In this document: positions 54,181-63,338 of the stretch, one piece after another
How the letters are laid out: each line of letters starts with the position of its first letter
Numbering within the stretch: position 1 is the stretch's first letter
DNA from: Paenibacillus harenae DSM 16969
Lineage (GTDB): Bacteria; Bacillota; Bacilli; Paenibacillales; Paenibacillaceae
Direction: 5' to 3'
DNA length: 64,000 nt
NCBI RefSeq assembly: GCF_000422465.1
Contig: NZ_KE383842.1
Coordinates: forward strand, 103,040 to 167,039
Position numbers and translations under genes: made by a program
The notes under the pieces: model-generated
Database searches by the model: none
What the model saw: only the letters and a program-made list of their open reading frames with translations
Told to the model about the DNA's origin: nothing

Positions 54181-55131
54181 ATGCCAAAGCAAGGAGCGCT
54201 AACGGCAAGACAAGCGCAGACCGCGAGCAAGGAATTATATAATTTCAAAAACAAACGCGTAAGCATTATGAATAAATTAATGCCAGTCCTGTTGTTTCTA
54301 TGCGCATCGGTATCGATACTTACAACCTTAGGCATTGTTATTACGCTCATCTCAGAGACGTTTCAATTCTTCCAGAAAATACCGATTCTAGATTTCTTGT
54401 TCGGAACGAAATGGTCGCCGCTTATCCCGCCCAAAAGCTTCGGCGTTCTCCCGCTTCTGTCCGGCACGCTGATGATTACATTTATAGCTTGCCTGGTCGC
54501 GATTCCAATCGGTTTGGCAAGCGCCATTTATTTGTCGGAATATGCGCCAAAGCAGGTGCGTAAAGTCATTAAACCGATTCTGGAAGTACTCGCTGGAGTA
54601 CCGACGATCGTATACGGTTATTTTGCGTTAAGTCTAATTACTCCGCTAATTCAGAAGATGTTCGACAGCGCAGGCATTTTCAACGCGCTTAGCGCCGGTA
54701 TCGTCGTCGGCATTATGATTATCCCGATGGTATGCTCGCTCAGCGAGGATGCGATGTCCGCGGTGCCGCGCAGCTTGCGCGACGGTGCTTACGCGCTTGG
54801 CGCAACGAGGTTTGAGGTGGCGTTGAAAATCGTCGTTCCTGCGGCATTCTCCGGAATCGTTGCATCGGCCGTATTGGCCTTTTCCCGTGCGATCGGGGAG
54901 ACGATGATCGTTACCGTCGCTGCCGGCTCAACGCCGAATATGACATTCAATCCGCTGGAGAGTATCCAGACGATGACCGCTTATATCGTTCAAGTCAGCC
55001 TTGGAGATACGCCGCACGGAACGGTTGAGTACGGATCGATCTTTGCGGTCGGCATGACGCTGTTCGTCATAACGTTCCTGCTCAATATTCTTGCCCAGTA
55101 TATTGCGAGAAAATTTAGAGAGGAGTATTAA
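54181..55131 (+). CDS. pstC: Phosphate ABC transporter permease PstC
   Basis: A 316-residue permease with six helices. The first is in [40 protein letters not shown] and the EAA loop ([20 protein letters not shown]) are typical of PstC. ATG 54181 follows AAGAGGAGG. The stop is 1 nt before the pstA start. Confidence 0.95.
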   Translation: MPKQGALTARQAQTASKELYNFKNKRVSIMNKLMPVLLFLCASVSILTTLGIVITLISETFQFFQKIPILDFLFGTKWSPLIPPKSFGVLPLLSGTLMITFIACLVAIPIGLASAIYLSEYAPKQVRKVIKPILEVLAGVPTIVYGYFALSLITPLIQKMFDSAGIFNALSAGIVVGIMIIPMVCSLSEDAMSAVPRSLRDGAYALGATRFEVALKIVVPAAFSGIVASAVLAFSRAIGETMIVTVAAGSTPNMTFNPLESIQTMTAYIVQVSLGDTPHGTVEYGSIFAVGMTLFVITFLLNILAQYIARKFREEY

Positions 55132-55132
55132 G

Positions 55133-56008
55133 ATGAACATTTTTCAAGATGCGAACCGGAAGCAGATTGCAGACAGACGGCGTACGGACTGGCTGCTGCA
55201 TATCTTATTCGTCGTAGCGACTTCAATCGGCGTCATTGCGCTTTGCGCACTTATCATAGATATACTCATCGATGGTATTTCGCGTCTCCAGCCGGATTTG
55301 TTCACGAACTTTCCATCGCGTAAGGCAGATGGATCAGGCATGAAATCAGCTTTGGTTGGAACGATTTATATGCTGCTCATTATGGCGCCGGTTTCTTTTA
55401 TCTTTGGTGTCGGAGCAGCCATTTACTTGGAAGAATATGCAAAGAAGGGCCGCTTTACCCGATTAATCCAGCTTAATATCAGTACGCTTGCGGGCGTGCC
55501 TTCGATCGTTTACGGTATTTTGGGGTTAGCTTTGTTCGTTCGTCTGCTTGCGCTTGACCGCAGTCTAATCGCCGGAGCATTAACGATGACGCTGCTCGTG
55601 CTTCCGATTATTATCGTGTCGGCCCAGGAAGCGATCCGTGCGGTTCCGAAATCGCGCCGCGACGCATCGTTCGCGCTTGGCGCAACGAAATGGCAAACCG
55701 TATCCCGTTCGGTTATGCCGTCCGCTCTTCCGGGCGTATTAACGGGCGTCATCCTTGCGATGTCGCGGGCAATCGGCGAGACGGCTCCGCTCGTTATGAT
55801 TGGTGCTCTAACGTACGTTGCGTTCTTGCCTAACGGCATTACGGATTCGTTTACTGTCATACCGATTCAAGTGTACAACTGGTTATCCAAGCCACAGCTT
55901 GAGTTCAAGGAGCTTGCGGCAAGCGGCATTATCGTGTTGCTCGTCCTTCTCCTGCTGATGAATTTCTCAGCTATTTTGCTTCGTAACAAATATCAGAAGA
56001 ACGTCTAA
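55133..56008 (+). CDS. pstA: Phosphate ABC transporter permease PstA
   Basis: A 291-residue permease. VGTIYMLLIMAPVSFIFGVG, IYLEEYAKKGRFTRLIQLNI, LAGVPSIVYGILGLALFV and the EAA loop (RRDASFALGATKWQTVSRSV) identify it. ATG 55133 follows AGAGAGGAG; the upstream frame to 55091 lies inside pstC and is rejected. Confidence 0.95.
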   Translation: MNIFQDANRKQIADRRRTDWLLHILFVVATSIGVIALCALIIDILIDGISRLQPDLFTNFPSRKADGSGMKSALVGTIYMLLIMAPVSFIFGVGAAIYLEEYAKKGRFTRLIQLNISTLAGVPSIVYGILGLALFVRLLALDRSLIAGALTMTLLVLPIIIVSAQEAIRAVPKSRRDASFALGATKWQTVSRSVMPSALPGVLTGVILAMSRAIGETAPLVMIGALTYVAFLPNGITDSFTVIPIQVYNWLSKPQLEFKELAASGIIVLLVLLLLMNFSAILLRNKYQKNV

Positions 56009-56072
56009 GAGCAGCGAAGTAAAGGTACGAAGCTGAACAGCTTTAGCAAATTTATTTGGGGGGATAAACGAT

Positions 56073-56828
56073 ATGGAAGCACTAATTCATATTGATAAAC
56101 TGAATTTGTATTACGGCGCTTTCCACGCCTTGAAGAATGTTACGTTGACGATTCCCGAGAAGGCGATTACCGCGTTCATCGGACCTTCCGGCTGCGGCAA
56201 ATCGACGCTGCTTCGTACGCTGAACCGGATGAATGATATGATTCCGGGTACGCGAATCGAGGGCGGAATCTCGATCGGAGGCACCGAAATTTATTCGAAC
56301 GAAGTCGATGTGGAGACGCTTCGTAAAAAAGTCGGCATGGTATTTCAACAGCCCAACCCGTTTCCGAAATCGATATACGATAACGTGGCATACGGTCCCC
56401 GACTTCACGGCACTACGAATAAGAAAGAACTTGATGAAATCGTTGAAACAAGCTTGAAGTCAGCCGTACTGTGGGAAGAGGTAAAGGATCATTTGAAGCG
56501 TTCCGCTTTCGGCCTGTCCGGCGGTCAGCAGCAGCGTCTGTGCATTGCCCGCGCGCTTGCGGTTAACCCGAATATATTGCTTATGGATGAGGCGACCTCG
56601 GCTCTGGACCCGATCTCAACTTTGAAGATCGAAGAGCTTGCACAGGAACTGAAAGATAAATACACGATTGTTATGGTGACTCACAACATGCATCAAGCTG
56701 CCCGCGTTTCGAATCAAACGGTATTTTTCCTCAATGGCGAAGTCATTGAATATTCGGATACGGAGAAGCTGTTCTCCAACCCGACCGATCAGCGCACCGA
56801 AGACTACATTAGCGGACGCTTCGGTTAA
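56073..56828 (+). CDS. pstB: Phosphate ABC transporter ATPase PstB
   Basis: A 251-residue ABC ATPase: Walker [10 protein letters not shown] near residue 36, Q-loop [15 protein letters not shown] (the NPFP run is typical for PstB), signature LSGGQQQR, Walker [14 protein letters not shown], switch His in [10 protein letters not shown]. It has EATSALD where many PstB have EPTSALD or EPCSALD; this is within normal variation. ATG 56073 follows TTGGGGGG. Confidence 0.96.
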   Translation: MEALIHIDKLNLYYGAFHALKNVTLTIPEKAITAFIGPSGCGKSTLLRTLNRMNDMIPGTRIEGGISIGGTEIYSNEVDVETLRKKVGMVFQQPNPFPKSIYDNVAYGPRLHGTTNKKELDEIVETSLKSAVLWEEVKDHLKRSAFGLSGGQQQRLCIARALAVNPNILLMDEATSALDPISTLKIEELAQELKDKYTIVMVTHNMHQAARVSNQTVFFLNGEVIEYSDTEKLFSNPTDQRTEDYISGRFG

Positions 56829-56900
56829 ACCTGTTAAAATCAATACACGTCAAAGATTCTGATAACAGCCTGTTGACATCCCTATAGGAGGAATGCCGTT

Positions 56901-57563
56901 GTGATGACAAAACGGAAAGAATTCGATCAAGGTCTTGAGAAGCTGCACCAATTAATTATCGACATGGGGACATTCGTGGAGAAAGCGCTCGCGGAGTCGA
57001 TTGAGTCGCTGAAGCAAACGGATGTGAACCGTGCGAAGCAAATCATTAAAGATGATCCTGCCTTGAATCAGATGGAAGAAAAAATAACGGAAATCGGTTC
57101 AAAGCTCATCGCGACTCAGCAGCCTGTTGCGAAAGACTTGCGCCGTATTCTGGCCGCGTTCAGAATTGCCAGCGATTTGGAGAGAATGGGTGACCTGGCC
57201 GTTGACGTTGCGAAGGTCGTGCTTCGTCTGGAAGGCCAGACGCTCATTAAGCCGTTGATTGATCTGCCTCGAATGGCGGAAATCGTGCAGACGATGACGT
57301 ATGAATCGATTCAGTCATTTATTCAGGAAAATGTGGATCTTGCATACAAAATGGCAAAGGACGATGATCTGGTAGACGCTTTGTACGGACAAATTACGCG
57401 CGAACTGTATGCGATGATGATGGAAAATCCGCGTAATATCACGCAATGCTCGCTGCTCAGTTTAGTGGGCCGTTATTTAGAAAGATTTGGCGATCATGCG
57501 ACAAACATCGGCGAGAGCGTCGTTTATCTCGTAACGGGAAGCCGACCGGATCTGAATGAATAA
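56901..57563 (+). CDS. phoU: Phosphate signalling protein PhoU
   Basis: A 220-residue all-helical protein with two three-helix PhoU bundles; metal-binding repeats appear as ASDLERMGDLAVDVAK and GRYLERFGDHATNIGE. It links Pst activity to the PhoR-type kinase and restrains phosphate uptake. GTG 56901 is 9 nt after AGGAGG; ATG 56904 is the alternative. Last gene of the operon, before a terminator. Confidence 0.95.
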   Translation: MMTKRKEFDQGLEKLHQLIIDMGTFVEKALAESIESLKQTDVNRAKQIIKDDPALNQMEEKITEIGSKLIATQQPVAKDLRRILAAFRIASDLERMGDLAVDVAKVVLRLEGQTLIKPLIDLPRMAEIVQTMTYESIQSFIQENVDLAYKMAKDDDLVDALYGQITRELYAMMMENPRNITQCSLLSLVGRYLERFGDHATNIGESVVYLVTGSRPDLNE

Positions 57564-57585
57564 TTCAATTCTATACGATATGAAG

Positions 57586-57620
57586 AACCGTTGGAGCAGA
57601 TTTGCTTTGACGGTTTTTTT
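57586..57620 (+). terminator. Terminator of the pst-phoU operon
   Basis: AACCGT / ACGGTT with an inner AGCA/TGCT pairing, followed by a run of T (57614-57620). Confidence 0.8.
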
Positions 57621-57761
57621 GATTGCCGTCTAGGTAAATAGTCATAAAAAATGCTGAATTTTACCGAAACTTTACGGATTTATAGATCTAAATTCACAAT
57701 TGATTGGTAATATAAAAAACAAAGCTGCTGATATTGACGATTGTTGATTGAGGGGATCCGG

Positions 57762-59288
57762 ATGGATGAGGTTGGATTTGGATTATTTAATCGGGAACTG
57801 ATCCGCAGGATGAAGAAGCACCGGCAAGACGGCGGAATCGGCGTCATACATGTACGCTCCCGGCCGGGATTCCCGGCTGCCGAAGCGGCTATAAAGAATT
57901 GGGAGAACGGCGAGTCCGCCATGTTCTGGCGTCAGCAGCTCGAAGCTGAATGCTTTTATTTTCTTAGGAAGCTGAAGGACGAGCCAATCCAGGCATCCGT
58001 GGAGAAGGCGGCTGAACGCTTGAAGAGCCGGCTGCAGCAGCTTGTAGGGAACGAGAAAATGCCGTCATACGAGAGCTGGAGCGTCGGCGCGGCAGTCGGT
58101 ATTGCGGTTGCCCATTCAATCTCGACCGGCTATTCTGCCGAGACGGACATCTATCGGCTTCTTCTCGAGGCCGCAGAGAGCGGCAAAAGGAATGAAGCGA
58201 CCTGCGTCATTCGTGACGATGCCGCGGCGATGCGGTTGGATAATGCCCGAGCAGCCGCAGATCTAACGTCAGAAGGCAGCCAGCCTCGAACCTATCGCCC
58301 GGAGCTGCAGGGCAGGACCGTCCGGATCGGTGAACTGGCTAATCCCGTTCCTTTGTTCCCGCCGCAGGCCCGCGTGTCGGAGATTGCGTATTTATTCGAC
58401 GCGGATGCGAGAACGCAAGCGGCCGTCATTGTGGATCATGGCCGTCCGGTCGGCATCTTGATGAAGGAGAAGCTGCATCAAATGCTGGCGGGCCAATTCG
58501 GCCTTCCGCTCTACTGGAACAGGCCGGTGGAACGAATCATGAACGGCCAGCCGCTTATCGTTGATGAACAGCTGCCTGTCGAGCAGGTGTCGCAGCTCGC
58601 GATGGCAAGCGATTTCTCGCAGCTGTACGATGTCGTTCTCATCACGAAGAACGGCCAATTGACAGGTGCGGCTTCGCTTCGTTCGATTCTCGAATGCATT
58701 ACCGCGCTCCGGACGGAGGCGGCCAGAGGGGCGAATCCGCTTACGGGTCTGCCGGGCAATGAAGAAATTCAGCGCGAATTGGAGCGAAGAATCGAACTCG
58801 GGCTTCCTTTCGCGGTTATTTATGCGGATCTGGATTATTTTAAATGGTATAACGATTGCTTTGGGTTTGTCCTGGGCGACGATTTGATCCGGTATTTGGC
58901 CGATGTGCTGCGCAAGGAGCAGGAGAGGCTTGGGAGCGGAGCTGATTTTACCGGACATATCGGCGGCGATGACTTTATTGCGGTGACCGGCGCCGACCGC
59001 GCGGAGCTGCTGTGCAGATCGGTGATTGAACGCTTCGACAGCGGCATTAAAGCCTTCTACGGCGGAGTAGAGGTGACGACCTGCCGGGACAGGCATGGCC
59101 ATATTATTCAGCAGGAAGGCGTATCGCTGTCGTTGTCGCTGATGCTTTGGGACGGCGAGGTGCCGGTCACGACGGAATACATATCCAGATTTTCAGCGAT
59201 GCTGAAGAAGCAGGCGAAGGCGCGGAAGGGCAGTACTTATGTGATGGATCATATAACGGGAGCGCACCATAGAGAGGAACGATTGTGA
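57762..59288 (+). CDS. CBS-GGDEF protein (diguanylate cyclase-like, GGDDF variant)
   Basis: A 508-residue soluble protein. Residues 1-155 look like a worn GGDEF-type domain (GIGVIHVRSRPG; SYESWSVGAAVGIAVAHS). A CBS pair spans about 190-325 (AVIVDHGRPVGILMKEKLHQ; RIMNGQPLIVDEQLPVEQV; LITKNGQLTGAASLRSIL). A second GGDEF domain runs from about 340 (PLTGLPGNEEIQRELERR, IYADLDYFKWYND, HIGGDDFIAV). The active loop is GGDDF near residue 402, not GGDEF/GGEEF; loss of the fourth-position Glu may weaken or abolish cyclase activity. ATG 57762 is 7 nt after GAGGGG. It overlaps the EAL gene by 4 nt, so both act as a unit in c-di-GMP control. Confidence 0.85.
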   Translation: MDEVGFGLFNRELIRRMKKHRQDGGIGVIHVRSRPGFPAAEAAIKNWENGESAMFWRQQLEAECFYFLRKLKDEPIQASVEKAAERLKSRLQQLVGNEKMPSYESWSVGAAVGIAVAHSISTGYSAETDIYRLLLEAAESGKRNEATCVIRDDAAAMRLDNARAAADLTSEGSQPRTYRPELQGRTVRIGELANPVPLFPPQARVSEIAYLFDADARTQAAVIVDHGRPVGILMKEKLHQMLAGQFGLPLYWNRPVERIMNGQPLIVDEQLPVEQVSQLAMASDFSQLYDVVLITKNGQLTGAASLRSILECITALRTEAARGANPLTGLPGNEEIQRELERRIELGLPFAVIYADLDYFKWYNDCFGFVLGDDLIRYLADVLRKEQERLGSGADFTGHIGGDDFIAVTGADRAELLCRSVIERFDSGIKAFYGGVEVTTCRDRHGHIIQQEGVSLSLSLMLWDGEVPVTTEYISRFSAMLKKQAKARKGSTYVMDHITGAHHREERL

Positions 59289-60502
59289 AATTGAAACAGC
59301 ATCAGGTGTTTGAGCAGCTCTATGGCGTGGATGATAGGAACGGCGGCTATTTCGGCATGATCTATTTGTCGTGGCATCTTCCTGCGGGGCAATGGAAGAG
59401 TAATGATGAACTCCCCTGCGAAAGGTGGCGGTCGTTCGCGGAGAAGGAGGCGGAGGCCGCATTTAAGAGCTCTATGCTGTATGAGGGAACGCTGTGGATG
59501 AATGACGATTTGTTCATACGCATGCGGCTGCCGAGCGGCCGGCAGGAGCTGCTTGAGGGCTGGCTGCTGGAGCTTGCCCGCAAGCACACCTCCGATTGGG
59601 AGCAGCGATTTCTGAAGGAACTTCGGCCGGATGTGAGGCTTCATTGGGAACATAAGCTTCATGCGGGCGTATCCGTCGTGGCGGCGGACACGCTGCCCGC
59701 GGAACAGCTGATCGGATACGAAGCGATGAAGAAGGCGATCCTGCATGGACAGTCCGCCGGGGCGATGGAACGGAGCTTAAAGCGAATGGCAATGAACCGT
59801 TTGATCGCCGGGCGCCAGCTTCACCCCGTCTATCAACCGATCGTGTCTTTAGGGGAAGGGAAGGTATTCGGGTACGAAGCGCTGACACGGACCAATGACC
59901 GGAGCTGGTTCGCCGGGCCGATGGAGCTGTTTCTATTCGCCGAGGAGGAAGGACTTACCTATACGCTTGACCGGTTGGCGAGGGAGCAGGCGATTGACGG
60001 CTGCATTCCGCTTAGGCAGGAGCAGAAGCTGTTCATTAATGTCATGGCGCAAATTATGGAGGATCCCGGCTTCTCGCCGGGGCAAACGCTCAGTCTTCTG
60101 GAGCAGAACCGTTTATCGCCGCATCATGTCGTGTTCGAAATTACCGAGCGCAGCTCGATCGCTGATTTCGGCTCGGTGAAGAAGGCGCTGGAGCATTACC
60201 GGAGCCAGGGCTATCAGATCGCGATCGATGACGTCGGCGCCGGTTATTCCTCGCTGCAGTCGATCGTGGAGCTGCGGCCGGATTATTTGAAGGTCGACCG
60301 TTCGATTATCCGGCATATTCACCTCGACGAGATGAAGGAGCATATCCTTCATACCTTAATCCAGCTTGCTTTGAAAATGGATATTTCGATCATTGCAGAA
60401 GGGATTGAGCTCGAGGAGGAGCTCGAGAAGGTTCGCGCGATGGGCGTTCATTATGCGCAAGGCTACTTGCTCGGAAGACCTGCCGTTTTCGACGCGGTAT
60501 AA
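59285..60502 (+). CDS. EAL-domain c-di-GMP phosphodiesterase
   Basis: A 405-residue soluble protein. The N-terminal 160 residues have no clear motif. The EAL domain follows with a full set of catalytic elements: GYEALTR near 196-202, FINVMAQ (Asn), VFEITERSS (Glu), IAIDDVGAGYSSL (DD), YLKVDRSII (Lys), IIAEGIELEEEL (Glu) and HYAQGYLLGRP (Gln). It should hydrolyse c-di-GMP to pGpG. The start is GTG 59285, overlapping the previous TGA. Together with the CBS-GGDEF partner it suggests an energy- or nucleotide-tuned local c-di-GMP module. Confidence 0.9.
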   Translation: MKLKQHQVFEQLYGVDDRNGGYFGMIYLSWHLPAGQWKSNDELPCERWRSFAEKEAEAAFKSSMLYEGTLWMNDDLFIRMRLPSGRQELLEGWLLELARKHTSDWEQRFLKELRPDVRLHWEHKLHAGVSVVAADTLPAEQLIGYEAMKKAILHGQSAGAMERSLKRMAMNRLIAGRQLHPVYQPIVSLGEGKVFGYEALTRTNDRSWFAGPMELFLFAEEEGLTYTLDRLAREQAIDGCIPLRQEQKLFINVMAQIMEDPGFSPGQTLSLLEQNRLSPHHVVFEITERSSIADFGSVKKALEHYRSQGYQIAIDDVGAGYSSLQSIVELRPDYLKVDRSIIRHIHLDEMKEHILHTLIQLALKMDISIIAEGIELEEELEKVRAMGVHYAQGYLLGRPAVFDAV

Positions 60503-60543
60503 TAATAGAATGACGGAAGGGGCTTTCCACGGGCAGGCAATGC

Positions 60544-60571
60544 TTGGGGCAAGCCCATTTTGTGGTATAAT
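60544..60571 (+). promoter_or_regulatory. Sigma-A-like promoter of polA
   Basis: TTGGGG (60544-60549), 16-nt spacer, perfect TATAAT (60566-60571), 41 nt before the polA ATG. Confidence 0.5.
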
Positions 60572-60611
60572 AACCGGTATGTATGCTACCAAAACGAGGT
60601 GTTGATGCCAA

Positions 60612-63290
60612 ATGGAAAAATGGATGTTAATTGACGGAAACAGCATCGCTTACCGTGCGTTCTTCGCGATGCCGCCGCTGACGAATTCGGCCGGTCAGCA
60701 CACGAATGCGATCTTCGGATTTACGACGATGCTGTTAAAGCTGCTGGAACAGGAGCAACCGACGCATGTGCTCGTCGCGTTCGATGCCGGCAAGATCACT
60801 TTCCGCCATAAAGGCTATACCGAGTACAAGGGCGGAAGACAGAAGACGCCGCCTGAGCTGTCGGAGCAATTCCCGGTGCTCAAAGAGCTGCTGCAAGCCT
60901 TCAGCATCTCGCAGTTTGAGCTCTCCGGCTATGAAGCGGACGATATTATCGGAACGTTAACCCGCAGAGCCGACGAGAAAGGCGTACAGGCTGTCGTCGT
61001 CACGGGAGACAAGGATATGCTGCAGCTTGCGTCCGACAACGTAACGATTGCGGTAACGCGCAAGGGCGTCAGCGAGGTAGATCTATATTCGCCTGCCGCG
61101 ATTCAGGAGAAGTACGGTTTAGTGCCGCAGCAAATCATTGACCTTAAGGGTCTAATGGGCGATACGTCGGATAATATTCCGGGCGTGCCCGGCGTCGGCG
61201 AGAAGACGGCCCTGAAGCTGCTTCATGAGCACGGCACGGTCGAGAGCGTGCTGGACAATCTGGACAAGCTGAAGGGCAAGCTGAAGGAAAATATCGAAAC
61301 GCATAAAGACAGCGCAATCATGAGCAAGAAGCTGGCCACGATTTTCCGCGAGGTGCCGATCGAGGAGGAGACGGAGCGCATCCGTTACGCCGGATACGAT
61401 GCCGCGCAGCTGGCCGAAGCGTTCCGCAAGCTGGAATTCAAATCATTGATCGACCGGTTGGAGCTGGGCCCCGATGCGGATCAGATGGAAGAGGCCGCGC
61501 AGGCTTCCGCAGCCGAATTGAATATCCGGGTCATTGAATCGGCTGCCGACGAGGAGTTTCTTATCGAGCTTCTGAAGTCGCTGGAGCAGCCGGATACAAA
61601 CGGCTTATACATAGAAGCCGTCGGCGAGAATCCGCATCATGCGGAGCTGATCGGCCTGGCAGTAGCGACGGGGGAGGCCGTTTATGCTCTTCCGTATGCC
61701 GTGCTGCAGCAGCCTTTTGCCGGGAAGCTGCGCGAATGGCTGGAGCATCCGGACAAGCCGAAGTACGGCTTCGATCTGCACAAAACGGAGCTGGCTCTGG
61801 CGTGGAGCGGAATAGGCCTTGGAGGCGCCGCCTTCGACGTTCAGCTTGCCGCGTATTTGCTTGATCCGACGGACTCGAGTCAGACGCTCAGCAGCATTAA
61901 CGAGAAGCACGGCCAGCCAACGCTGCCCTCTGACGATGCGGTATACGGCAAGGGGGCCAAGTTCAAGCTGCCGGATGCGCAGACGCTGTACCGTCACTTG
62001 GCGCTCAAAGCGGAAGCGGTACGCCGTTTGGTGCCGCTGCTCATGGAGGAGCTGAACCGCACGGATATGAGCAAGCTTTATTTTGAGCTGGAGCAGCCGC
62101 TGTCCCGCATTCTTGCCGGCATGGAGCATTTGGGCATTAAGGTGGAGAAGGCGGAGCTGGAAGCGCTCGGAAGCGATCTGGAGCGGCAGTTGACCACAAT
62201 CGTAAGCGATATATACAAGCATGCGGGAACCGAGTTCAATATCGGATCACCGAAGCAGCTTGGCGAAATCTTGTTCGAGAAGCTTGGTCTGCCTGCGAAG
62301 AAGAAAACAAAAACAGGGTATTCGACCGATGCCGATGTGCTGGAGGAGCTTGCTCCCTATCATGAAATTATCCCTTCCATCCTGCACTACCGTCAGCTGG
62401 CCAAGCTGCAGTCCACCTACGTGGAAGGCTTGCTGAAGGAGGTGCGGGAGGAGACCGGAAAAATCCATACGTATTACCGACAGACGATTGCCGCGACGGG
62501 CCGGTTAAGCAGCCAGTTTCCTAATCTGCAGAACATTCCGATCCGGCTTGAGGAGGGCCGCAAGATCCGCAAAGCGTTCTTGCCTTCCGAGCCGGGGTGG
62601 TACATTCTGGCGGCCGACTATTCGCAGATCGAGCTTCGCGTCCTCGCCCATATTTCCGGGGACGAGAACTTGAAGGAAGCGTTCATTCACGATATGGATA
62701 TCCATACCAAGACGGCAATGGATGTATTCGGCGTATCGGCTGAGCAGGTGGATTCCAACATGAGACGTCAAGCGAAGGCCGTCAATTTCGGAATTGTATA
62801 CGGCATCAGCGATTTCGGCCTGTCACAGAACCTGGGTATTAACCGGGCAGAGGCAGGCAAGTTTATCAATCAGTATCTCGAAGTATTTAAAGGCGTGCGC
62901 CAATTTATGGATGATATCAAAAACGATGCGCGCCGCGACGGGTATGTAACGACATTGCTGGGACGCAGACGCTATTTGAACGATATCAAGGCGTCCAACT
63001 TCAACATCCGCTCCTTCGCGGAACGGACGGCAATGAATACGCCGATTCAAGGAACGGCCGCAGACATCATCAAGCTTGCGATGGTTCACATGGACACGGC
63101 GCTGCGCGAGCGCGGCTTGAAGAGCCGCATGCTGCTGCAGGTGCACGATGAGCTCGTCTTTGAGGTCCCGGAAGAAGAGCTCGAGCTGATGAAGCAGCTT
63201 GTTCCGGATGTGATGGCAGGCGCGTTGAAGCTTGACGTTCCTCTAAGGGCGGATGTCAGCTACGGATTGAATTGGTATGAGGCAAAGTAG
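60612..63290 (+). CDS. polA: DNA polymerase I
   Basis: An 892-residue family A polymerase. The 5' nuclease domain (1-290) begins MEKWMLIDGNSIAYRAFFAM, with VVVTGDKDMLQLA and DLKGLMGDTSDNIPGVPGVG. The middle 3'-5' exonuclease-like domain lacks the DxE catalytic pair (GLYIEAVGENPHHAE), so it is probably inactive, as in Bacillus Pol I. The polymerase domain has motif A DYSQIELRVLAHISGDE near 669, motif B RRQAKAVNFGIVYGIS and motif C VHDELVF near 843. Functions in repair and Okazaki fragment processing. It is followed after 48 nt by mutM, the usual Bacillus/Paenibacillus order. Confidence 0.98.
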   Translation: MEKWMLIDGNSIAYRAFFAMPPLTNSAGQHTNAIFGFTTMLLKLLEQEQPTHVLVAFDAGKITFRHKGYTEYKGGRQKTPPELSEQFPVLKELLQAFSISQFELSGYEADDIIGTLTRRADEKGVQAVVVTGDKDMLQLASDNVTIAVTRKGVSEVDLYSPAAIQEKYGLVPQQIIDLKGLMGDTSDNIPGVPGVGEKTALKLLHEHGTVESVLDNLDKLKGKLKENIETHKDSAIMSKKLATIFREVPIEEETERIRYAGYDAAQLAEAFRKLEFKSLIDRLELGPDADQMEEAAQASAAELNIRVIESAADEEFLIELLKSLEQPDTNGLYIEAVGENPHHAELIGLAVATGEAVYALPYAVLQQPFAGKLREWLEHPDKPKYGFDLHKTELALAWSGIGLGGAAFDVQLAAYLLDPTDSSQTLSSINEKHGQPTLPSDDAVYGKGAKFKLPDAQTLYRHLALKAEAVRRLVPLLMEELNRTDMSKLYFELEQPLSRILAGMEHLGIKVEKAELEALGSDLERQLTTIVSDIYKHAGTEFNIGSPKQLGEILFEKLGLPAKKKTKTGYSTDADVLEELAPYHEIIPSILHYRQLAKLQSTYVEGLLKEVREETGKIHTYYRQTIAATGRLSSQFPNLQNIPIRLEEGRKIRKAFLPSEPGWYILAADYSQIELRVLAHISGDENLKEAFIHDMDIHTKTAMDVFGVSAEQVDSNMRRQAKAVNFGIVYGISDFGLSQNLGINRAEAGKFINQYLEVFKGVRQFMDDIKNDARRDGYVTTLLGRRRYLNDIKASNFNIRSFAERTAMNTPIQGTAADIIKLAMVHMDTALRERGLKSRMLLQVHDELVFEVPEEELELMKQLVPDVMAGALKLDVPLRADVSYGLNWYEAK

Positions 63291-63338
63291 CCCGCAGGCG
63301 TGCGGTTTCGGGTATAATGGTAGTTGAGGTGAGAAGAA

